DNA from: Lacrimispora xylanisolvens
Lineage (GTDB): Bacteria; Bacillota; Clostridia; Lachnospirales; Lachnospiraceae
Length of the DNA stretch: 64,000 nucleotides
Reading direction: 5' to 3'
NCBI RefSeq assembly: GCF_002934545.1
Contig: NZ_PTJA01000001.1
Span: 620,001-684,000, forward strand
Shown: one piece after another, positions 54,950-63,935 of the stretch
How the letters are laid out: each line of letters starts with the position of its first letter
Position numbering within the stretch: the stretch's first letter is position 1
Notes under the pieces: generated by a model
Seen by the model: only the letters and a program-made list of their open reading frames with translations
Database searches by the model: none
Told to the model about the DNA's origin: nothing
Translations under genes and position numbers: made by a program

Positions 54950-56368
54950 ATGATTAAAGATAATCAAAAAAAATTTAATGGGTTTCATGTAGTACTGGAT
55001 GGACTGGTTATAATTCTGTCTTATGTGATTGCCTGGCTGCTTCTTTTACTGGGTAACTGGTTCTTCAGCCCTTATAAGCAGGTTCTGCCACCTCAGTACT
55101 ATTTTGCGGCGCTTCTCCTGATTTTGCCGACCTATCTGCTCCTCTACGGCATTTTCCAGCTGTATGCACCGAAGCGGGTTCAGGAAAGGCGTTACGAGTT
55201 TACTAATATCTTAAAAGCCAACGTACTGGGGCTTCTGCTTTTTACCCTCAGTCTGTTCCTGGTTAAGAAAAACCCGTATTTCAGTGAGTTTTCAACCAGA
55301 CTGGTTTTTTATTTCTTTGCTGTTAATGTAATATTGGAGACAGCGGAACGAAATTTAATCCGTATAGCCCTTCATTCCATGCGGACCAAGGGATACAATC
55401 AGAAGCATATCCTTCTGATCGGCTACAGCCGTGCAGCAGAAGGCTTTATTGAACGGGTGCGTATGAATCCTGAATGGGGCTATCAGATCAAAGGAATTCT
55501 TGACAATAAGAAAGAATGGGGTTATGAGTTTAAAGGAATCCATGTCATAGGAAAGGTAAGTGACTTGGATGAGATACTTGCCCTCAATTCCCTTGACGAA
55601 ATTGCCATCACCCTAAGCATCAGCGAATATGCGGATTTAGAACGGATTGTGGCTTCCTGTGAGAAATCAGGAGTACACACAAAATTTATACCTGATTATA
55701 ATAATATGATTCCCACAAGGCCTTACATTGAAGACCTCCAGGGGCTTCCTGTGGTCAATATCCGGCGTGTGCCGCTGACTGACCCGGTAAATGCCCTGTT
55801 AAAACGGGCGGTAGACATATTCGGAGCAGCCTTTGCTCTTTTGGTCTTTTCGCCGATTATGCTTCTTACTGCCATATTAATCAAGCTTACTGCTCCCGGT
55901 CCTCTTATCTATAAGCAGGAGAGAGTCGGGCTTCACAACCGGTCATTCCATATGTACAAATTCCGGTCCATGGTGGTACAGGCTCCTTCAGAAGAGAAAA
56001 TGAAGTGGACAACCAAACACGATTCCAGAGTTACCCCAGTGGGGCGTTTTATCAGAAAGACCAGTATTGATGAGATGCCGCAGTTTCTTAATGTATTAAG
56101 GGGAGATATGAGTCTGGTGGGTCCAAGACCAGAACGGCCTCTTTTCGTGGAAAAATTTAAAGAGGAAATCCCAAGGTACATGATTAAACATCAGGTACGC
56201 CCCGGAATCACAGGCTGGGCTCAGGTTAATGGGCTTCGGGGAGACACTTCCATTACAAAACGGATTGAACATGATCTTTATTATATTGAAAACTGGACAC
56301 TGGGATTTGATATTAAGATCCTGTTCCTGACGATGTTCAAAGGGTTTATTAATAAAAATGCGTACTGA
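54950..56368 (+). CDS. Initiating undecaprenyl-phosphate sugar phosphotransferase (WcaJ/WbaP type)
   Basis: A 472-residue protein with four or five N-terminal membrane helices (to ~residue 135). A CoA-binding-like middle domain follows (HILLIGYSRAAEGFIERV), and then the C-terminal catalytic domain from ~285 (KRAVDIFGAAFALLVFSP; YKQERVGLHNRSFHMYKFRS; TSIDEMPQF; GDMSLVGPRPERP; VRPGITGWAQVNGLRGDTS). The full-length layout fits enzymes that start colanic-acid-type or wall glycans, usually with glucose or galactose phosphate. It and the transferase at 7879 indicate two repeat-unit pathways. It precedes the LCP ligase, so its product is probably attached to peptidoglycan. Confidence 0.93.
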   Translation: MIKDNQKKFNGFHVVLDGLVIILSYVIAWLLLLLGNWFFSPYKQVLPPQYYFAALLLILPTYLLLYGIFQLYAPKRVQERRYEFTNILKANVLGLLLFTLSLFLVKKNPYFSEFSTRLVFYFFAVNVILETAERNLIRIALHSMRTKGYNQKHILLIGYSRAAEGFIERVRMNPEWGYQIKGILDNKKEWGYEFKGIHVIGKVSDLDEILALNSLDEIAITLSISEYADLERIVASCEKSGVHTKFIPDYNNMIPTRPYIEDLQGLPVVNIRRVPLTDPVNALLKRAVDIFGAAFALLVFSPIMLLTAILIKLTAPGPLIYKQERVGLHNRSFHMYKFRSMVVQAPSEEKMKWTTKHDSRVTPVGRFIRKTSIDEMPQFLNVLRGDMSLVGPRPERPLFVEKFKEEIPRYMIKHQVRPGITGWAQVNGLRGDTSITKRIEHDLYYIENWTLGFDIKILFLTMFKGFINKNAY

Positions 56369-56404
56369 TATCGGATACGACACAATTAGGATGAGGATAA
56401 GTAA

Positions 56405-58288
56405 ATGAGAAATGATTTTGATGATGAATTAAACCGTGAAAGCTCACGTAAAGAAAGGCGCGGTTCTGATTCGAAGCCAGATTCTGCCAGCAGCAGCGGG
56501 CAGCCCATGTTTAAAGGACAATCATCAGCAGGCAGACAGCAGGCATCGTCAGGCGCAACACGCAGACAGCAGGAAGGCGCTGCCAGACCCCAAAGGACTG
56601 GTGCAAGGCAGCCGGAAGAGAACAGGGCCAGAACGAACATGGAACAGGAAAACCGCAGAAGCCGCGCCTCTAAAGAGGAAGGAAGAACACCCGCGAGAGA
56701 TCAGATCGTGATCGGAGACGGTGCTTCCAGACAGCAGCCAAGAATTTCTCCTCAGGAGAAGGCCGCTGCAGCCAGCCGGTTAGCTGCTCATACAGAAAAA
56801 AAGAGACGGATCCGTAAATTCATAATCCTTGCAGTTGCAGAAATATTTACCCTCGCACTTATTTTCTCCTATGCGTATGTGGCGAGACTCATGGGTTCGA
56901 TCCAGAAGCCTGATAATTTTAATACAAATCAGGTACGCAACGAAGTAATGACTGCAGATCAGAAGAAGCATATGACCGGATATCGGACCATAGCAGTATT
57001 CGGTGTTGACAGCCGTGATGGTAATGTAAATAAAGGAACCAATGCCGATGTTATTATGCTTTGTAACATCAACAGAGGTACTGGAGAAATAAAAATTGTA
57101 TCCATTTTCCGTGATACATATTTAAACATCAATGAAGGCAATACTTATAATAAAATTAATGCAGCCTATGCAAACGGCGGTGCTGCCCAGGCACTTGCAG
57201 CAATTAACAGAAACTTAGATCTGGATGTCACTGAGTATGTGACCTTCAACTGGAAGTCCGTAGCAGATGGAATTAACATGCTGGACGGCGTGGATATTGA
57301 TATCAGCAAGGCTGAATTCCGCTATATCAACTCCTTTATTACAGAGACTGTTGAGAAAACCGGAGTCCCATCCGTTCATTTAAAATCAGCTGGTCTCAAC
57401 CATTTAGATGGCGTTCAGGCCGTGGCCTACGCCAGACTCAGAAAGATGGATACAGACTTTGCAAGAACAGAGCGTCAGCGTCTTGTAATTCAGAAATCTT
57501 TTGAAAAGGCAAAGAAAGCGGATCTGGGTCTGCTTAACAGAATTCTTCTTATGGAAGTTGACCAGATCGGCTCTAATTTAACATTCAGTGATTTTACTGA
57601 ACTGTTATTAGATATTGGTAAATATCACATTGGTGAAACAGGCGGCTTCCCATATGCCCGCGGTGATATGGACATAGGTAAAAAAGGTGACTGTGTAATT
57701 CCTCAGACATTGGAAACAAACGTGGTACAGCTGCATAAATTCCTTTTCGACAAGGACAGCTATGAACCCTCCGATATGGTGAAAAAGATCAGTGCCAAGA
57801 TTGCGGCTGATTCCGGCATGTATAAGCAGGGAACAAGCGTGGATCATGTGCCTACGGACAAGGGATATGATGGCGGAGACAAAACCAAACCGGCGGTAAA
57901 GGAGACGAAGAGTACAGAGGCAGAAGAGACCAGCAAAGAGGAAACTGTGAGTGCTACTGACGAATTCGGAAACCCTGTAAAGACTACTGAAAGCTCTGAA
58001 AACGTCACCGGACCCACAAAAGAAACCAAGCCTAATGAAACCACCAAAGGCACCGGAAAACCGGGAGAATCAAAACCAACTACCTCAGGAACCACTGAGA
58101 CAACCACTGCATCGGCTGGACCTGGAACCAGCGAGACAACCAAGGCAGCTGTCCCGGAGGAAACAAAGACCACAGGTCCTGGTGAAGCTCCCACGAAACA
58201 GCAGACCGATACGGCTCCCACCACAGCAGCGACAGCTCCAGGGGGCAATACAGATACAGTTGTAGTTCCTGCACCTCCAGTCAATTAA
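56405..58288 (+). CDS. LytR-CpsA-Psr (LCP) glycopolymer ligase with long disordered tails
   Basis: A 627-residue membrane protein. Residues 1-135 are cytoplasmic, rich in Q, R, S and A. A helix follows at ~138-160 (FIILAVAEIFTLALIFSYAY). The LCP domain at ~195-400 has AVFGVDSRDG, DVIMLCNINRGTG, VSIFRDTYLNI and YARLRKMDTDFARTERQRL, with the Asp and Arg residues that bind the polyprenyl pyrophosphate and Mg. The last ~150 residues are Thr/Glu/Pro/Gly-rich. It should transfer the completed glycan from undecaprenyl pyrophosphate to peptidoglycan, or hydrolyse the carrier. It starts 36 bases after the transferase gene and is followed by a terminator. Confidence 0.92.
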   Translation: MRNDFDDELNRESSRKERRGSDSKPDSASSSGQPMFKGQSSAGRQQASSGATRRQQEGAARPQRTGARQPEENRARTNMEQENRRSRASKEEGRTPARDQIVIGDGASRQQPRISPQEKAAAASRLAAHTEKKRRIRKFIILAVAEIFTLALIFSYAYVARLMGSIQKPDNFNTNQVRNEVMTADQKKHMTGYRTIAVFGVDSRDGNVNKGTNADVIMLCNINRGTGEIKIVSIFRDTYLNINEGNTYNKINAAYANGGAAQALAAINRNLDLDVTEYVTFNWKSVADGINMLDGVDIDISKAEFRYINSFITETVEKTGVPSVHLKSAGLNHLDGVQAVAYARLRKMDTDFARTERQRLVIQKSFEKAKKADLGLLNRILLMEVDQIGSNLTFSDFTELLLDIGKYHIGETGGFPYARGDMDIGKKGDCVIPQTLETNVVQLHKFLFDKDSYEPSDMVKKISAKIAADSGMYKQGTSVDHVPTDKGYDGGDKTKPAVKETKSTEAEETSKEETVSATDEFGNPVKTTESSENVTGPTKETKPNETTKGTGKPGESKPTTSGTTETTTASAGPGTSETTKAAVPEETKTTGPGEAPTKQQTDTAPTTAATAPGGNTDTVVVPAPPVN

Positions 58289-58304
58289 ATTTAAAATAAA
58301 ATAC

Positions 58305-58357
58305 AAAATCCCTGCACACAGCGCTTTGCAAAAAAGCTCTTTTTGCAGGGATTTTTT
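58305..58357 (+). terminator. Rho-independent terminator after the LCP gene
   Basis: A 12-bp stem (58305-58316 with 58344-58355) with a larger loop and T-run closes the 45-58 kb operon. Confidence 0.85.
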
Positions 58358-58462
58358 CAATTCACATATTCAATATAGATTTATCACAGAATGGTCACAT
58401 TTCATTGGTAGACTTTGTTTATCAGATGAGATAACAAACATACATGAAAGGAGATTGATGTT

Positions 58463-59878
58463 ATGTATGACGAAAATGACAATATTGAAACAGGCCGGGT
58501 AAACCCGGAAGCCAATAAAGATGAAGCCGTAACAACCAATTTTATAATGAGAGATCCGGAACCGGAAAAGGAACAGTCTCAGAACACCATTCCCCATTAT
58601 CAGGAATACCGTTATCAGAGAACACCGGACCAGACCCCTTATGAAGAAGAAGGAAAGAAACGGAAAAAAGGCAATTTTGGAAAAAAGGCAGCAGCAGTTG
58701 TTGGAAGCGCTCTGGTCTTTGGAATCGTTGCCGGAAGCACCATAGTGGGAATCAACTGGGCAGCAGGCTCCTATGCTCAAAATAAATCGGTAGAGATAAG
58801 CCGTGCGGAAACCCTTCCCACAGCACAGGCAAATAACTCACTTCCCGCTTCCAATACATCCAGCATTTCCACAATCAATGACGTTTCTCCTATCGTTGAC
58901 AAAGCAATGCCATCGGTAGTTGCCATTACAAGCAAGGTGGTCTATGAAAGTCAGACATGGTTTGGCCCCATGCAGCAGGAAGGAGAAGGAAGCGGTTCCG
59001 GAATTGTTGTTGGCAAAAACGATGATGAGCTTTTAATTGTGACCAACAACCACGTGGTTCAGGGAGCCAAGGAGTTAAAAGTTACCTTTATTGACCAGAC
59101 AGCCGTAGATGCAGCCATTAAAGGAACCGACGCAGACAGTGATTTAGCAGTGATAGCAGTTCCATTAAAAAATATCTCCTCTGACACATTATCCAAAATA
59201 GCAATTGCCTCACTTGGAAAATCCGAAACATTAAAAGTAGGTCAGGGCGTTATTGCCATCGGTAATGCACTTGGATACGGCCAGTCCGTAACCGTAGGTT
59301 ATATCAGTGCACTGGACCGCGCTGTACAGACCGAAGACGGAACAAACCGTGATCTGCTTCAGACCGATGCAGCCATCAACCCAGGTAACAGCGGCGGCGC
59401 ACTTTTAAATATGCAGGGAGAAGTAATCGGCATTAACTCAGCCAAATATTCCTCTACAGAAGTAGAAGGTATGGGATACGCCATTCCGATCTCCAAAGCC
59501 CAGACAATCATAGACGGTCTCATAACCAGGAAGACCAGAACTCAGGTTGCAGACAATGATCAGGGTTATTTAGGAATCCAGTGCAAGAACATTGATTCCA
59601 CCACCAGCCAGCAGCTTGGTATGCCACAGGGTGTATTTATCTACAAAATTGTAGAAGGCGGAGCAGCTTCCCAGTCAGATCTTCGTGAAAAAGACATCAT
59701 CACCAAATTCGACGGACAGGGAATTAAAACCTATGATGACTTAACAAGCATGCTCAAATACTATGCAGGAGGAACAAAAGTATCTCTGACTGTACAGTCA
59801 CTTGAAAACGGCCAGTATGTAGAACGTAATGTTGACATCACCCTGGGCAAAAAGCCGGCAGACGCCAATCAGCAATAA
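58463..59878 (+). CDS. Membrane-anchored HtrA/DegP-type serine protease
   Basis: A 471-residue protein. Residues 1-72 are cytoplasmic and charged; the membrane helix spans ~75-100. The trypsin-like domain has the triad H197 (TNNHVV), D227 (DSDLAVIAV) and S310 (NPGNSGGALL). A PDZ domain follows at ~365-455 (GYLGIQCKNI, GQGIKTYDDLTSML). It should degrade misfolded or surplus proteins outside the membrane, fitting a region that exports many surface proteins. It is its own transcription unit, starting at ATG 58463 after AAAGGAG and bounded by terminators on both sides. Confidence 0.95.
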   Translation: MYDENDNIETGRVNPEANKDEAVTTNFIMRDPEPEKEQSQNTIPHYQEYRYQRTPDQTPYEEEGKKRKKGNFGKKAAAVVGSALVFGIVAGSTIVGINWAAGSYAQNKSVEISRAETLPTAQANNSLPASNTSSISTINDVSPIVDKAMPSVVAITSKVVYESQTWFGPMQQEGEGSGSGIVVGKNDDELLIVTNNHVVQGAKELKVTFIDQTAVDAAIKGTDADSDLAVIAVPLKNISSDTLSKIAIASLGKSETLKVGQGVIAIGNALGYGQSVTVGYISALDRAVQTEDGTNRDLLQTDAAINPGNSGGALLNMQGEVIGINSAKYSSTEVEGMGYAIPISKAQTIIDGLITRKTRTQVADNDQGYLGIQCKNIDSTTSQQLGMPQGVFIYKIVEGGAASQSDLREKDIITKFDGQGIKTYDDLTSMLKYYAGGTKVSLTVQSLENGQYVERNVDITLGKKPADANQQ

Positions 59879-59907
59879 ACAATAAAACAATAAAACACTA
59901 AGACATG

Positions 59908-59947
59908 AAACTCCCGGGATTCCAAGTAGAATTCCGGGAGTTTTCCC
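59908..59947 (+). terminator. Rho-independent terminator after the HtrA gene
   Basis: A 15-base arm (59908-59922) pairs with 59929-59943 with one mismatch; T-run follows. Confidence 0.85.
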
Positions 59948-59982
59948 ATTTCATTAAAAAACTCTAAACTGTCTGTCTCCTC

Positions 59983-60011
59983 TTGTACGACTCTTTTAAA
60001 TGCTTTATAAT
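59983..60011 (+). promoter_or_regulatory. Sigma-A-type promoter of the ClpX-like gene
   Basis: TTGTAC (59983-59988), a 17-base spacer and TATAAT (60006-60011). Transcription would begin near 60018, so an ATG at 60000 cannot be the start of the protein. Confidence 0.7.
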
Positions 60012-60056
60012 AATCTGATATACAGTATAGAATTACAGACAAAAGGAGATTATACT

Positions 60057-61487
60057 TTGAACGATAAAGATTTTCTGGAGGAGAAGATGGAAGACAATAA
60101 GATCCAAAACTCTGATATTGATAAAGAAAAAAAAGAAGACGAATCAGAATACGAAAAAATCTGTTACGTATGCCGCAGACCAGAAAGCAAAGCAGGCTCC
60201 ATGGTATCCATGCCAGGAGGCATGAACTTATGCCACGACTGTATGCAGAAAGCCTTTGATTCCGTTACTCAGGGAGGTCTTGACCTAAGCAAGCTTCCCG
60301 GAATGCCCTACATGAACTTGAACCTCAACGACTTGGGAAGCTTAAACAAAGATCTGGAGATCCCAAAGAAACAAAAGATCAAAAAGAGATCCGACAAAGA
60401 GCCCCAAAAGCAGCTGGAGCGAAAAGACATCCCAGCCCCTCATACCGTCCGTCAGAAGCTTGACGAATACATCATCGGCCAGGAGCAGGCGAAGAAAGCC
60501 ATATCCGTAGCAGTTTACAATCACTATAAGCGGGTATACTTAGCAGACACAGCGCAAAACGACGAAGATGCCGTCCAGATCGAGAAATCCAACATTCTCA
60601 TGATCGGGCCAACCGGCAGCGGCAAGACCTATCTGGTAAAGACATTAGCCAGACTCTTAGATGTCCCCCTTGCAATCGCAGATGCCACCTCCTTAACAGA
60701 GGCCGGATACATCGGCGATGACATTGAAAGTGTAGTATCAAAGCTGCTTTCTGCCGCAGATAACGATGTAGAGCGGGCAGAACGTGGAATCATCTTCATC
60801 GATGAAATTGACAAAATTGCAAAAAAGAAGAATACCAGCAGCAGAGATGTAAGCGGCGAGTCCGTCCAGCAGGAACTATTAAAGTTACTGGAAGGAAGCA
60901 CCGTAGAAGTTCCTGTAGGTGCAAACCAGAAGAATGCCATGACCCCCATGACCACCGTACGCACCGAGAACATCCTGTTCATCTGCGGCGGAGCCTTCCC
61001 TGATCTGGAGGATATCATCAAAGAGCGCCTCAAAGAAAAGACCTCCATAGGATTTTCTTCCGAATTAAAAGACAAGTACGACAAGGATGCCAACATACTT
61101 TCACGTGTAACCAATGAAGACCTGAAAAAATTTGGAATGATACCCGAGTTCCTCGGACGACTGCCCATCACAGTCACTCTGGAGACCTTAACCAAAGAAC
61201 TGTTAGTCCGGGTATTAAACGAGCCAAGGAATGCCATATTAAAACAGTATCAGAAGCTTTTGGAGCTGGACGAGGTAAAACTGGTATTTGAAGACGAAGC
61301 CCTGGAATGGATTGCAGAGGAGGCACTGAAGAAAAAGACCGGTGCAAGAGCCCTCCGTGCCATTATAGAAAGCTTCATGCTTGACATCATGTATGAGATC
61401 CCCAAAGACCCCAACATCGGTTCCGTCATCATCACCAGAGCTTACTTAGACAAAAACGGAGGCCCTCTCATTCAGATGAGAGGATAA
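60057..61487 (+). CDS. clpX: ClpX-like AAA+ unfoldase with zinc-binding N-terminus
   Basis: A 476-residue protein from TTG 60057, with AAAGGAG nine bases upstream; ATG 60087, with GGAGGAG, is an alternative. The C4 zinc site is C36-x2-C39 and C59-x2-C62. Walker A is GPTGSGKT, Walker B IIFIDEIDKI, the pore loop AGYIGDD (canonical ClpX has GYVG), and SIGF matches the ClpP-docking IGF loop. It is about 45 residues longer than usual, due to a charged N-terminus and an insertion before the AAA+ domain. The neighbours are not clpP, lon or tig, so it may be an additional ClpX-type protein; whether another copy exists cannot be seen here. Confidence 0.85.
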   Translation: MNDKDFLEEKMEDNKIQNSDIDKEKKEDESEYEKICYVCRRPESKAGSMVSMPGGMNLCHDCMQKAFDSVTQGGLDLSKLPGMPYMNLNLNDLGSLNKDLEIPKKQKIKKRSDKEPQKQLERKDIPAPHTVRQKLDEYIIGQEQAKKAISVAVYNHYKRVYLADTAQNDEDAVQIEKSNILMIGPTGSGKTYLVKTLARLLDVPLAIADATSLTEAGYIGDDIESVVSKLLSAADNDVERAERGIIFIDEIDKIAKKKNTSSRDVSGESVQQELLKLLEGSTVEVPVGANQKNAMTPMTTVRTENILFICGGAFPDLEDIIKERLKEKTSIGFSSELKDKYDKDANILSRVTNEDLKKFGMIPEFLGRLPITVTLETLTKELLVRVLNEPRNAILKQYQKLLELDEVKLVFEDEALEWIAEEALKKKTGARALRAIIESFMLDIMYEIPKDPNIGSVIITRAYLDKNGGPLIQMRG

Positions 61488-61506
61488 GAAGAAAGGAGAG
61501 TGGAAC

Positions 61507-61974
61507 ATGCTATATATCGGCATTATAGGTATCCTTGCGGCTCTCGACTTATTCATCAAGCAGGCCATAGAACAGCAAAACGAATCAGACTTCCCCAAAG
61601 AATTACAGAAAAGCGGCGGTAAGATCCTTTTATACAAGAATCACAATCCCGGCTTCTCCTTTGGCTATTTAAAAGACCACCCGGAGCTTGTTTCCATGAT
61701 TCCCCTGGCAGTTGCTTCCTTCATCGGAGGAATGTTAGCATGCCTCTTAAAAAGCAAAGGAAAAACAGCAGAAAAGCTTGCCTTCTCCATTGCCCTTGGG
61801 GGAGCGGTCAGCAATCTGTACGACCGGCTGGTTCGTCATTACGTAGTGGACTATTTCAGCATTCAGTACGGAAAGCTGAAAAAAGTGGTCTTTAACCTGG
61901 GTGATTTATTCATCTTTCTGGGCGCTGGTCTCATCATCATCATTGAAACCATACGTACATTCAAAGAACGCTAA
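61507..61974 (+). CDS. Divergent signal peptidase II-like membrane protein (LspA)
   Basis: A 155-residue protein with four membrane helices. The last two carry the LspA catalytic pattern: VSNLYDRLVRHYVVDYF with D115 and VFNLGDLFIF with D133. The asparagine-rich motif before the first aspartate is changed compared with classical LspA (NLxDR kept as NLYDR). It begins 20 bases after the ClpX-like gene and appears co-transcribed. It should cleave lipoprotein signal peptides, but the sequence departs enough from typical LspA that a specialised paralogue is possible. Confidence 0.75.
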   Translation: MLYIGIIGILAALDLFIKQAIEQQNESDFPKELQKSGGKILLYKNHNPGFSFGYLKDHPELVSMIPLAVASFIGGMLACLLKSKGKTAEKLAFSIALGGAVSNLYDRLVRHYVVDYFSIQYGKLKKVVFNLGDLFIFLGAGLIIIIETIRTFKER

Positions 61975-61981
61975 ACTAAAA

Positions 61982-62014
61982 AAAACGGCTGTCTTCTTGA
62001 CACAGCCGTTTTTC
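61982..62014 (+). terminator. Rho-independent terminator after the LspA-like gene
   Basis: AACGGCTGT (61984-61992) pairs with ACAGCCGTT (62002-62010), with a T-run. Confidence 0.85.
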
Positions 62015-62061
62015 TATTGTACAATCATTCGTAAAATATAAAAAAACAGGAGTTGATTTTT

Positions 62062-63339
62062 TTGGATTCGAGTGACTATATACAGTTGCTTACGTTAGTT
62101 TTATTAGTTTCATTATCAGCATTTTTCTCATCCGCTGAGACAGCACTTACGACGGTGAACCGGATCAGGGTCAGAACACTGGCAGAAGCAGGCAACAAGA
62201 ATGCCATTACGCTTACGAAGATACTGGAAAACCAGGGCAAGATGCTCAGCGCAATTCTCGTTGGAAACAATGTGGCAAATTTAACCGCCTCTTCTTTGTC
62301 CACCACACTTGTCATGAGTATTTGGGGAAATAAGGCGGTCAGCATTGGAACCGGCATTCTGACCCTTGTAATATTGGTTTTCGGTGAAATTTCCCCTAAG
62401 ACCATATCAACCCTATATTCCGAAACAATTGCATTAAGGTATGCAAAAATCGTCTACGCATTTATGACAATCATGACACCAGTCATTTACGTAGTACACA
62501 TCCTATCCTCCAGCTTTTTGCGTTTCATCCACGTAAACCCCAACAAAAAGCAGGATTCCATTACAGAAGACGAACTGAGAACCATCGTAGATGTAAGCCA
62601 TGAAGAAGGCGTAATTGAATCAGAAGAAAGAAAGATGATTAACAATGTTTTCGATTTTGGCGATTCCGTAGCCAGGGACATCATGATACCCCGTATTGAC
62701 ATGACATTAGTAGATGTGAATGCCACATACGAAGAGCTCATCGATATTTTCCGTGAAGAGATGTACACCAGAATTCCCGTTTACGAAGAAACCAATGACA
62801 ATGTAATTGGAATTATCAACATGAAAGACCTTCTTTTAACCGATAACAGCACCGATTTCAACATCCGTAATTTCCTAAGAGAGCCCCTCTATACATATGA
62901 GTACAAAAAAACGGCTGAACTCATGATAGAGATGCGTCAGACCTGTAACAACGTGGTTATTGTCCTGGACGAATACGGAGCGACAGCCGGCATGATCACT
63001 CTGGAAGATTTACTGGAGGAGATTGTAGGAGAGATCCGTGATGAATACGATGAAGACGAAGAAAACGAGCTTGTAGAAGTAGCCCCGCTGGAATACCTGG
63101 TGGAAGGTTCCATGAAGCTGGACGATTTAAACGACAGACTTGGTCTGGAACTGGAATCAGAGGACTACGATTCCATAGCCGGATTAATCATCGGACTGTT
63201 AGACCGTCTTCCCGAGCAGGGAGAAGAAGTAGTTTGCAATAATATCAGGCTGGTAGTAGAGGCACTGGATAAGAATAGAATTGATAAAGTAAGAATGTAT
63301 CTGGGGGTTGAAGAAACAGGACAGCCCAAGAGGGACTGA
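62062..63339 (+). CDS. CNNM/CBS-domain membrane protein (HlyC/CorC family)
   Basis: A 425-residue protein from TTG 62062, nine bases after CAGGAG; the in-frame TTG 62053 touches that site. Residues ~1-185 form the four-helix CNNM (DUF21) domain (SAFFSSAETALTTVNRIRV; VFGEISPKTIS). Two CBS domains follow at ~200-325 (DIMIPRIDMTLVDVN; TAGMITLEDLLEEIVGEI), then the CorC/HlyC domain to ~420. Members export or sense Mg/Co. The 3' end overlaps the left arm of a palindromic repeat, so the last nine codons are coded within that element. Confidence 0.9.
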   Translation: MDSSDYIQLLTLVLLVSLSAFFSSAETALTTVNRIRVRTLAEAGNKNAITLTKILENQGKMLSAILVGNNVANLTASSLSTTLVMSIWGNKAVSIGTGILTLVILVFGEISPKTISTLYSETIALRYAKIVYAFMTIMTPVIYVVHILSSSFLRFIHVNPNKKQDSITEDELRTIVDVSHEEGVIESEERKMINNVFDFGDSVARDIMIPRIDMTLVDVNATYEELIDIFREEMYTRIPVYEETNDNVIGIINMKDLLLTDNSTDFNIRNFLREPLYTYEYKKTAELMIEMRQTCNNVVIVLDEYGATAGMITLEDLLEEIVGEIRDEYDEDEENELVEVAPLEYLVEGSMKLDDLNDRLGLELESEDYDSIAGLIIGLLDRLPEQGEEVVCNNIRLVVEALDKNRIDKVRMYLGVEETGQPKRD

Positions 63340-63558
63340 GACGGAGTTTCGGCGGGATAACTTCTAAGGCCGGACAGGCACAAAAAACATGGGATCGGAA
63401 ACACTTCACCCGAATTTCTGAAAGAAATTCGCGCTCAGGGTTTCCTCGGAAATTGGCTTTGAAGCCAATTTCCGCCCATGTTTTTTGCACCTCTCCGGCC
63501 TAAGAAGTTCTAACCCCGCCTCCAAACCGTCTCCGCCCCTCTTGGTCTGTCCTGTTTC
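63313..63558 (-). repeat. Long palindromic element, copy 1
   Basis: A 246-bp imperfect inverted repeat. Arms 63313-63393 and 63475-63558 pair over most of their length: the ends GAAACAGGACAG and CTGTCCTGTTTC match over 12 bases, GGCCGGA matches TCCGGCC, and CAAAAAACATGGG matches CCCATGTTTTTTG. Inside are two hairpins, 63411-63431 (9-bp stem) and 63448-63473 (12-bp stem), separated by CTCAGGG at 63434-63440. Read on the minus strand its layout is the same as that of copy 2. It overlaps the end of the CNNM gene. Confidence 0.85.
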
Positions 63559-63687
63559 CAGCGACGCATCAGGCCCCTCCACTGTTAAAAAAACTCCTCC
63601 ACGTCATCAATCCTAAAGAAGTAAAGGTGCTTATTTCACCTTTTCGTCCGCGACGTTTTTTCCCAGATGGAGAAGCAGTGTTGAACA
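63559..63687. other. Spacer between the two palindromic elements
   Basis: No gene. A small hairpin AAAGGTG/CACCTTT (63623-63629, 63637-63643) with a T-run could be a terminator. Confidence 0.4.
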
Positions 63688-63935
63688 GAAAATGAGGAGT
63701 CCGGTCCCCGGATACAGCGATTTGTGCAGGGCGTCGATAGGTGTTAGGGAGAGGAAGTGCAAAAATGAGGACAAAAAACGGACTCACAAAGTCCGTTTTT
63801 TAGGCGCCCTGAGTCGGGTTTTCATCAAGAAAACCTGACGAATGGTGCCGGTGTCCTTATTTTTGTGCTTTCTCACCCTTACACCTATCCCGCCCGAAAC
63901 CATGAGCGTATCCGGGGACCGGACTCCTCATTTTC
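63688..63935 (+). repeat. Long palindromic element, copy 2
   Basis: A 248-bp imperfect inverted repeat. Its outermost 28 bases (63688-63715 and 63908-63935) are perfectly complementary, and pairing continues with gaps to about 63776 and 63845. Inside are a hairpin at 63774-63801 (AAAAAACGGACT/AGTCCGTTTTTT), CCCTGAG at 63807-63813, and a hairpin at 63815-63838 (GGTTTTC/GAAAACC core). The rest of the window to 64000 is C-rich and without a gene. Confidence 0.88.

Noticed and set aside
57844-58284. A 146-residue frame on the minus strand, rich in V, S, P and G
   Set aside because: It is the reverse of the Thr/Glu/Pro-rich tail of the LCP protein; its low-complexity composition is a by-product, and no ribosome site precedes it.
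60000-60056. ATG 60000 as start of the ClpX-like protein
   Set aside because: It lies between the -35 and -10 of a good promoter, upstream of the predicted transcription start, and has no ribosome site.
60629-61237. A 202-residue minus-strand frame inside the ClpX-like gene
   Set aside because: It is antisense to the conserved AAA+ core, which is clearly the coding strand; the composition is Ser/Phe-rich as expected for an antisense frame.
63165-63787. Three minus-strand frames of 72-81 residues at the right end
   Set aside because: They fall in the end of the CNNM gene and in the palindromic elements; none has a ribosome site or recognisable domain.
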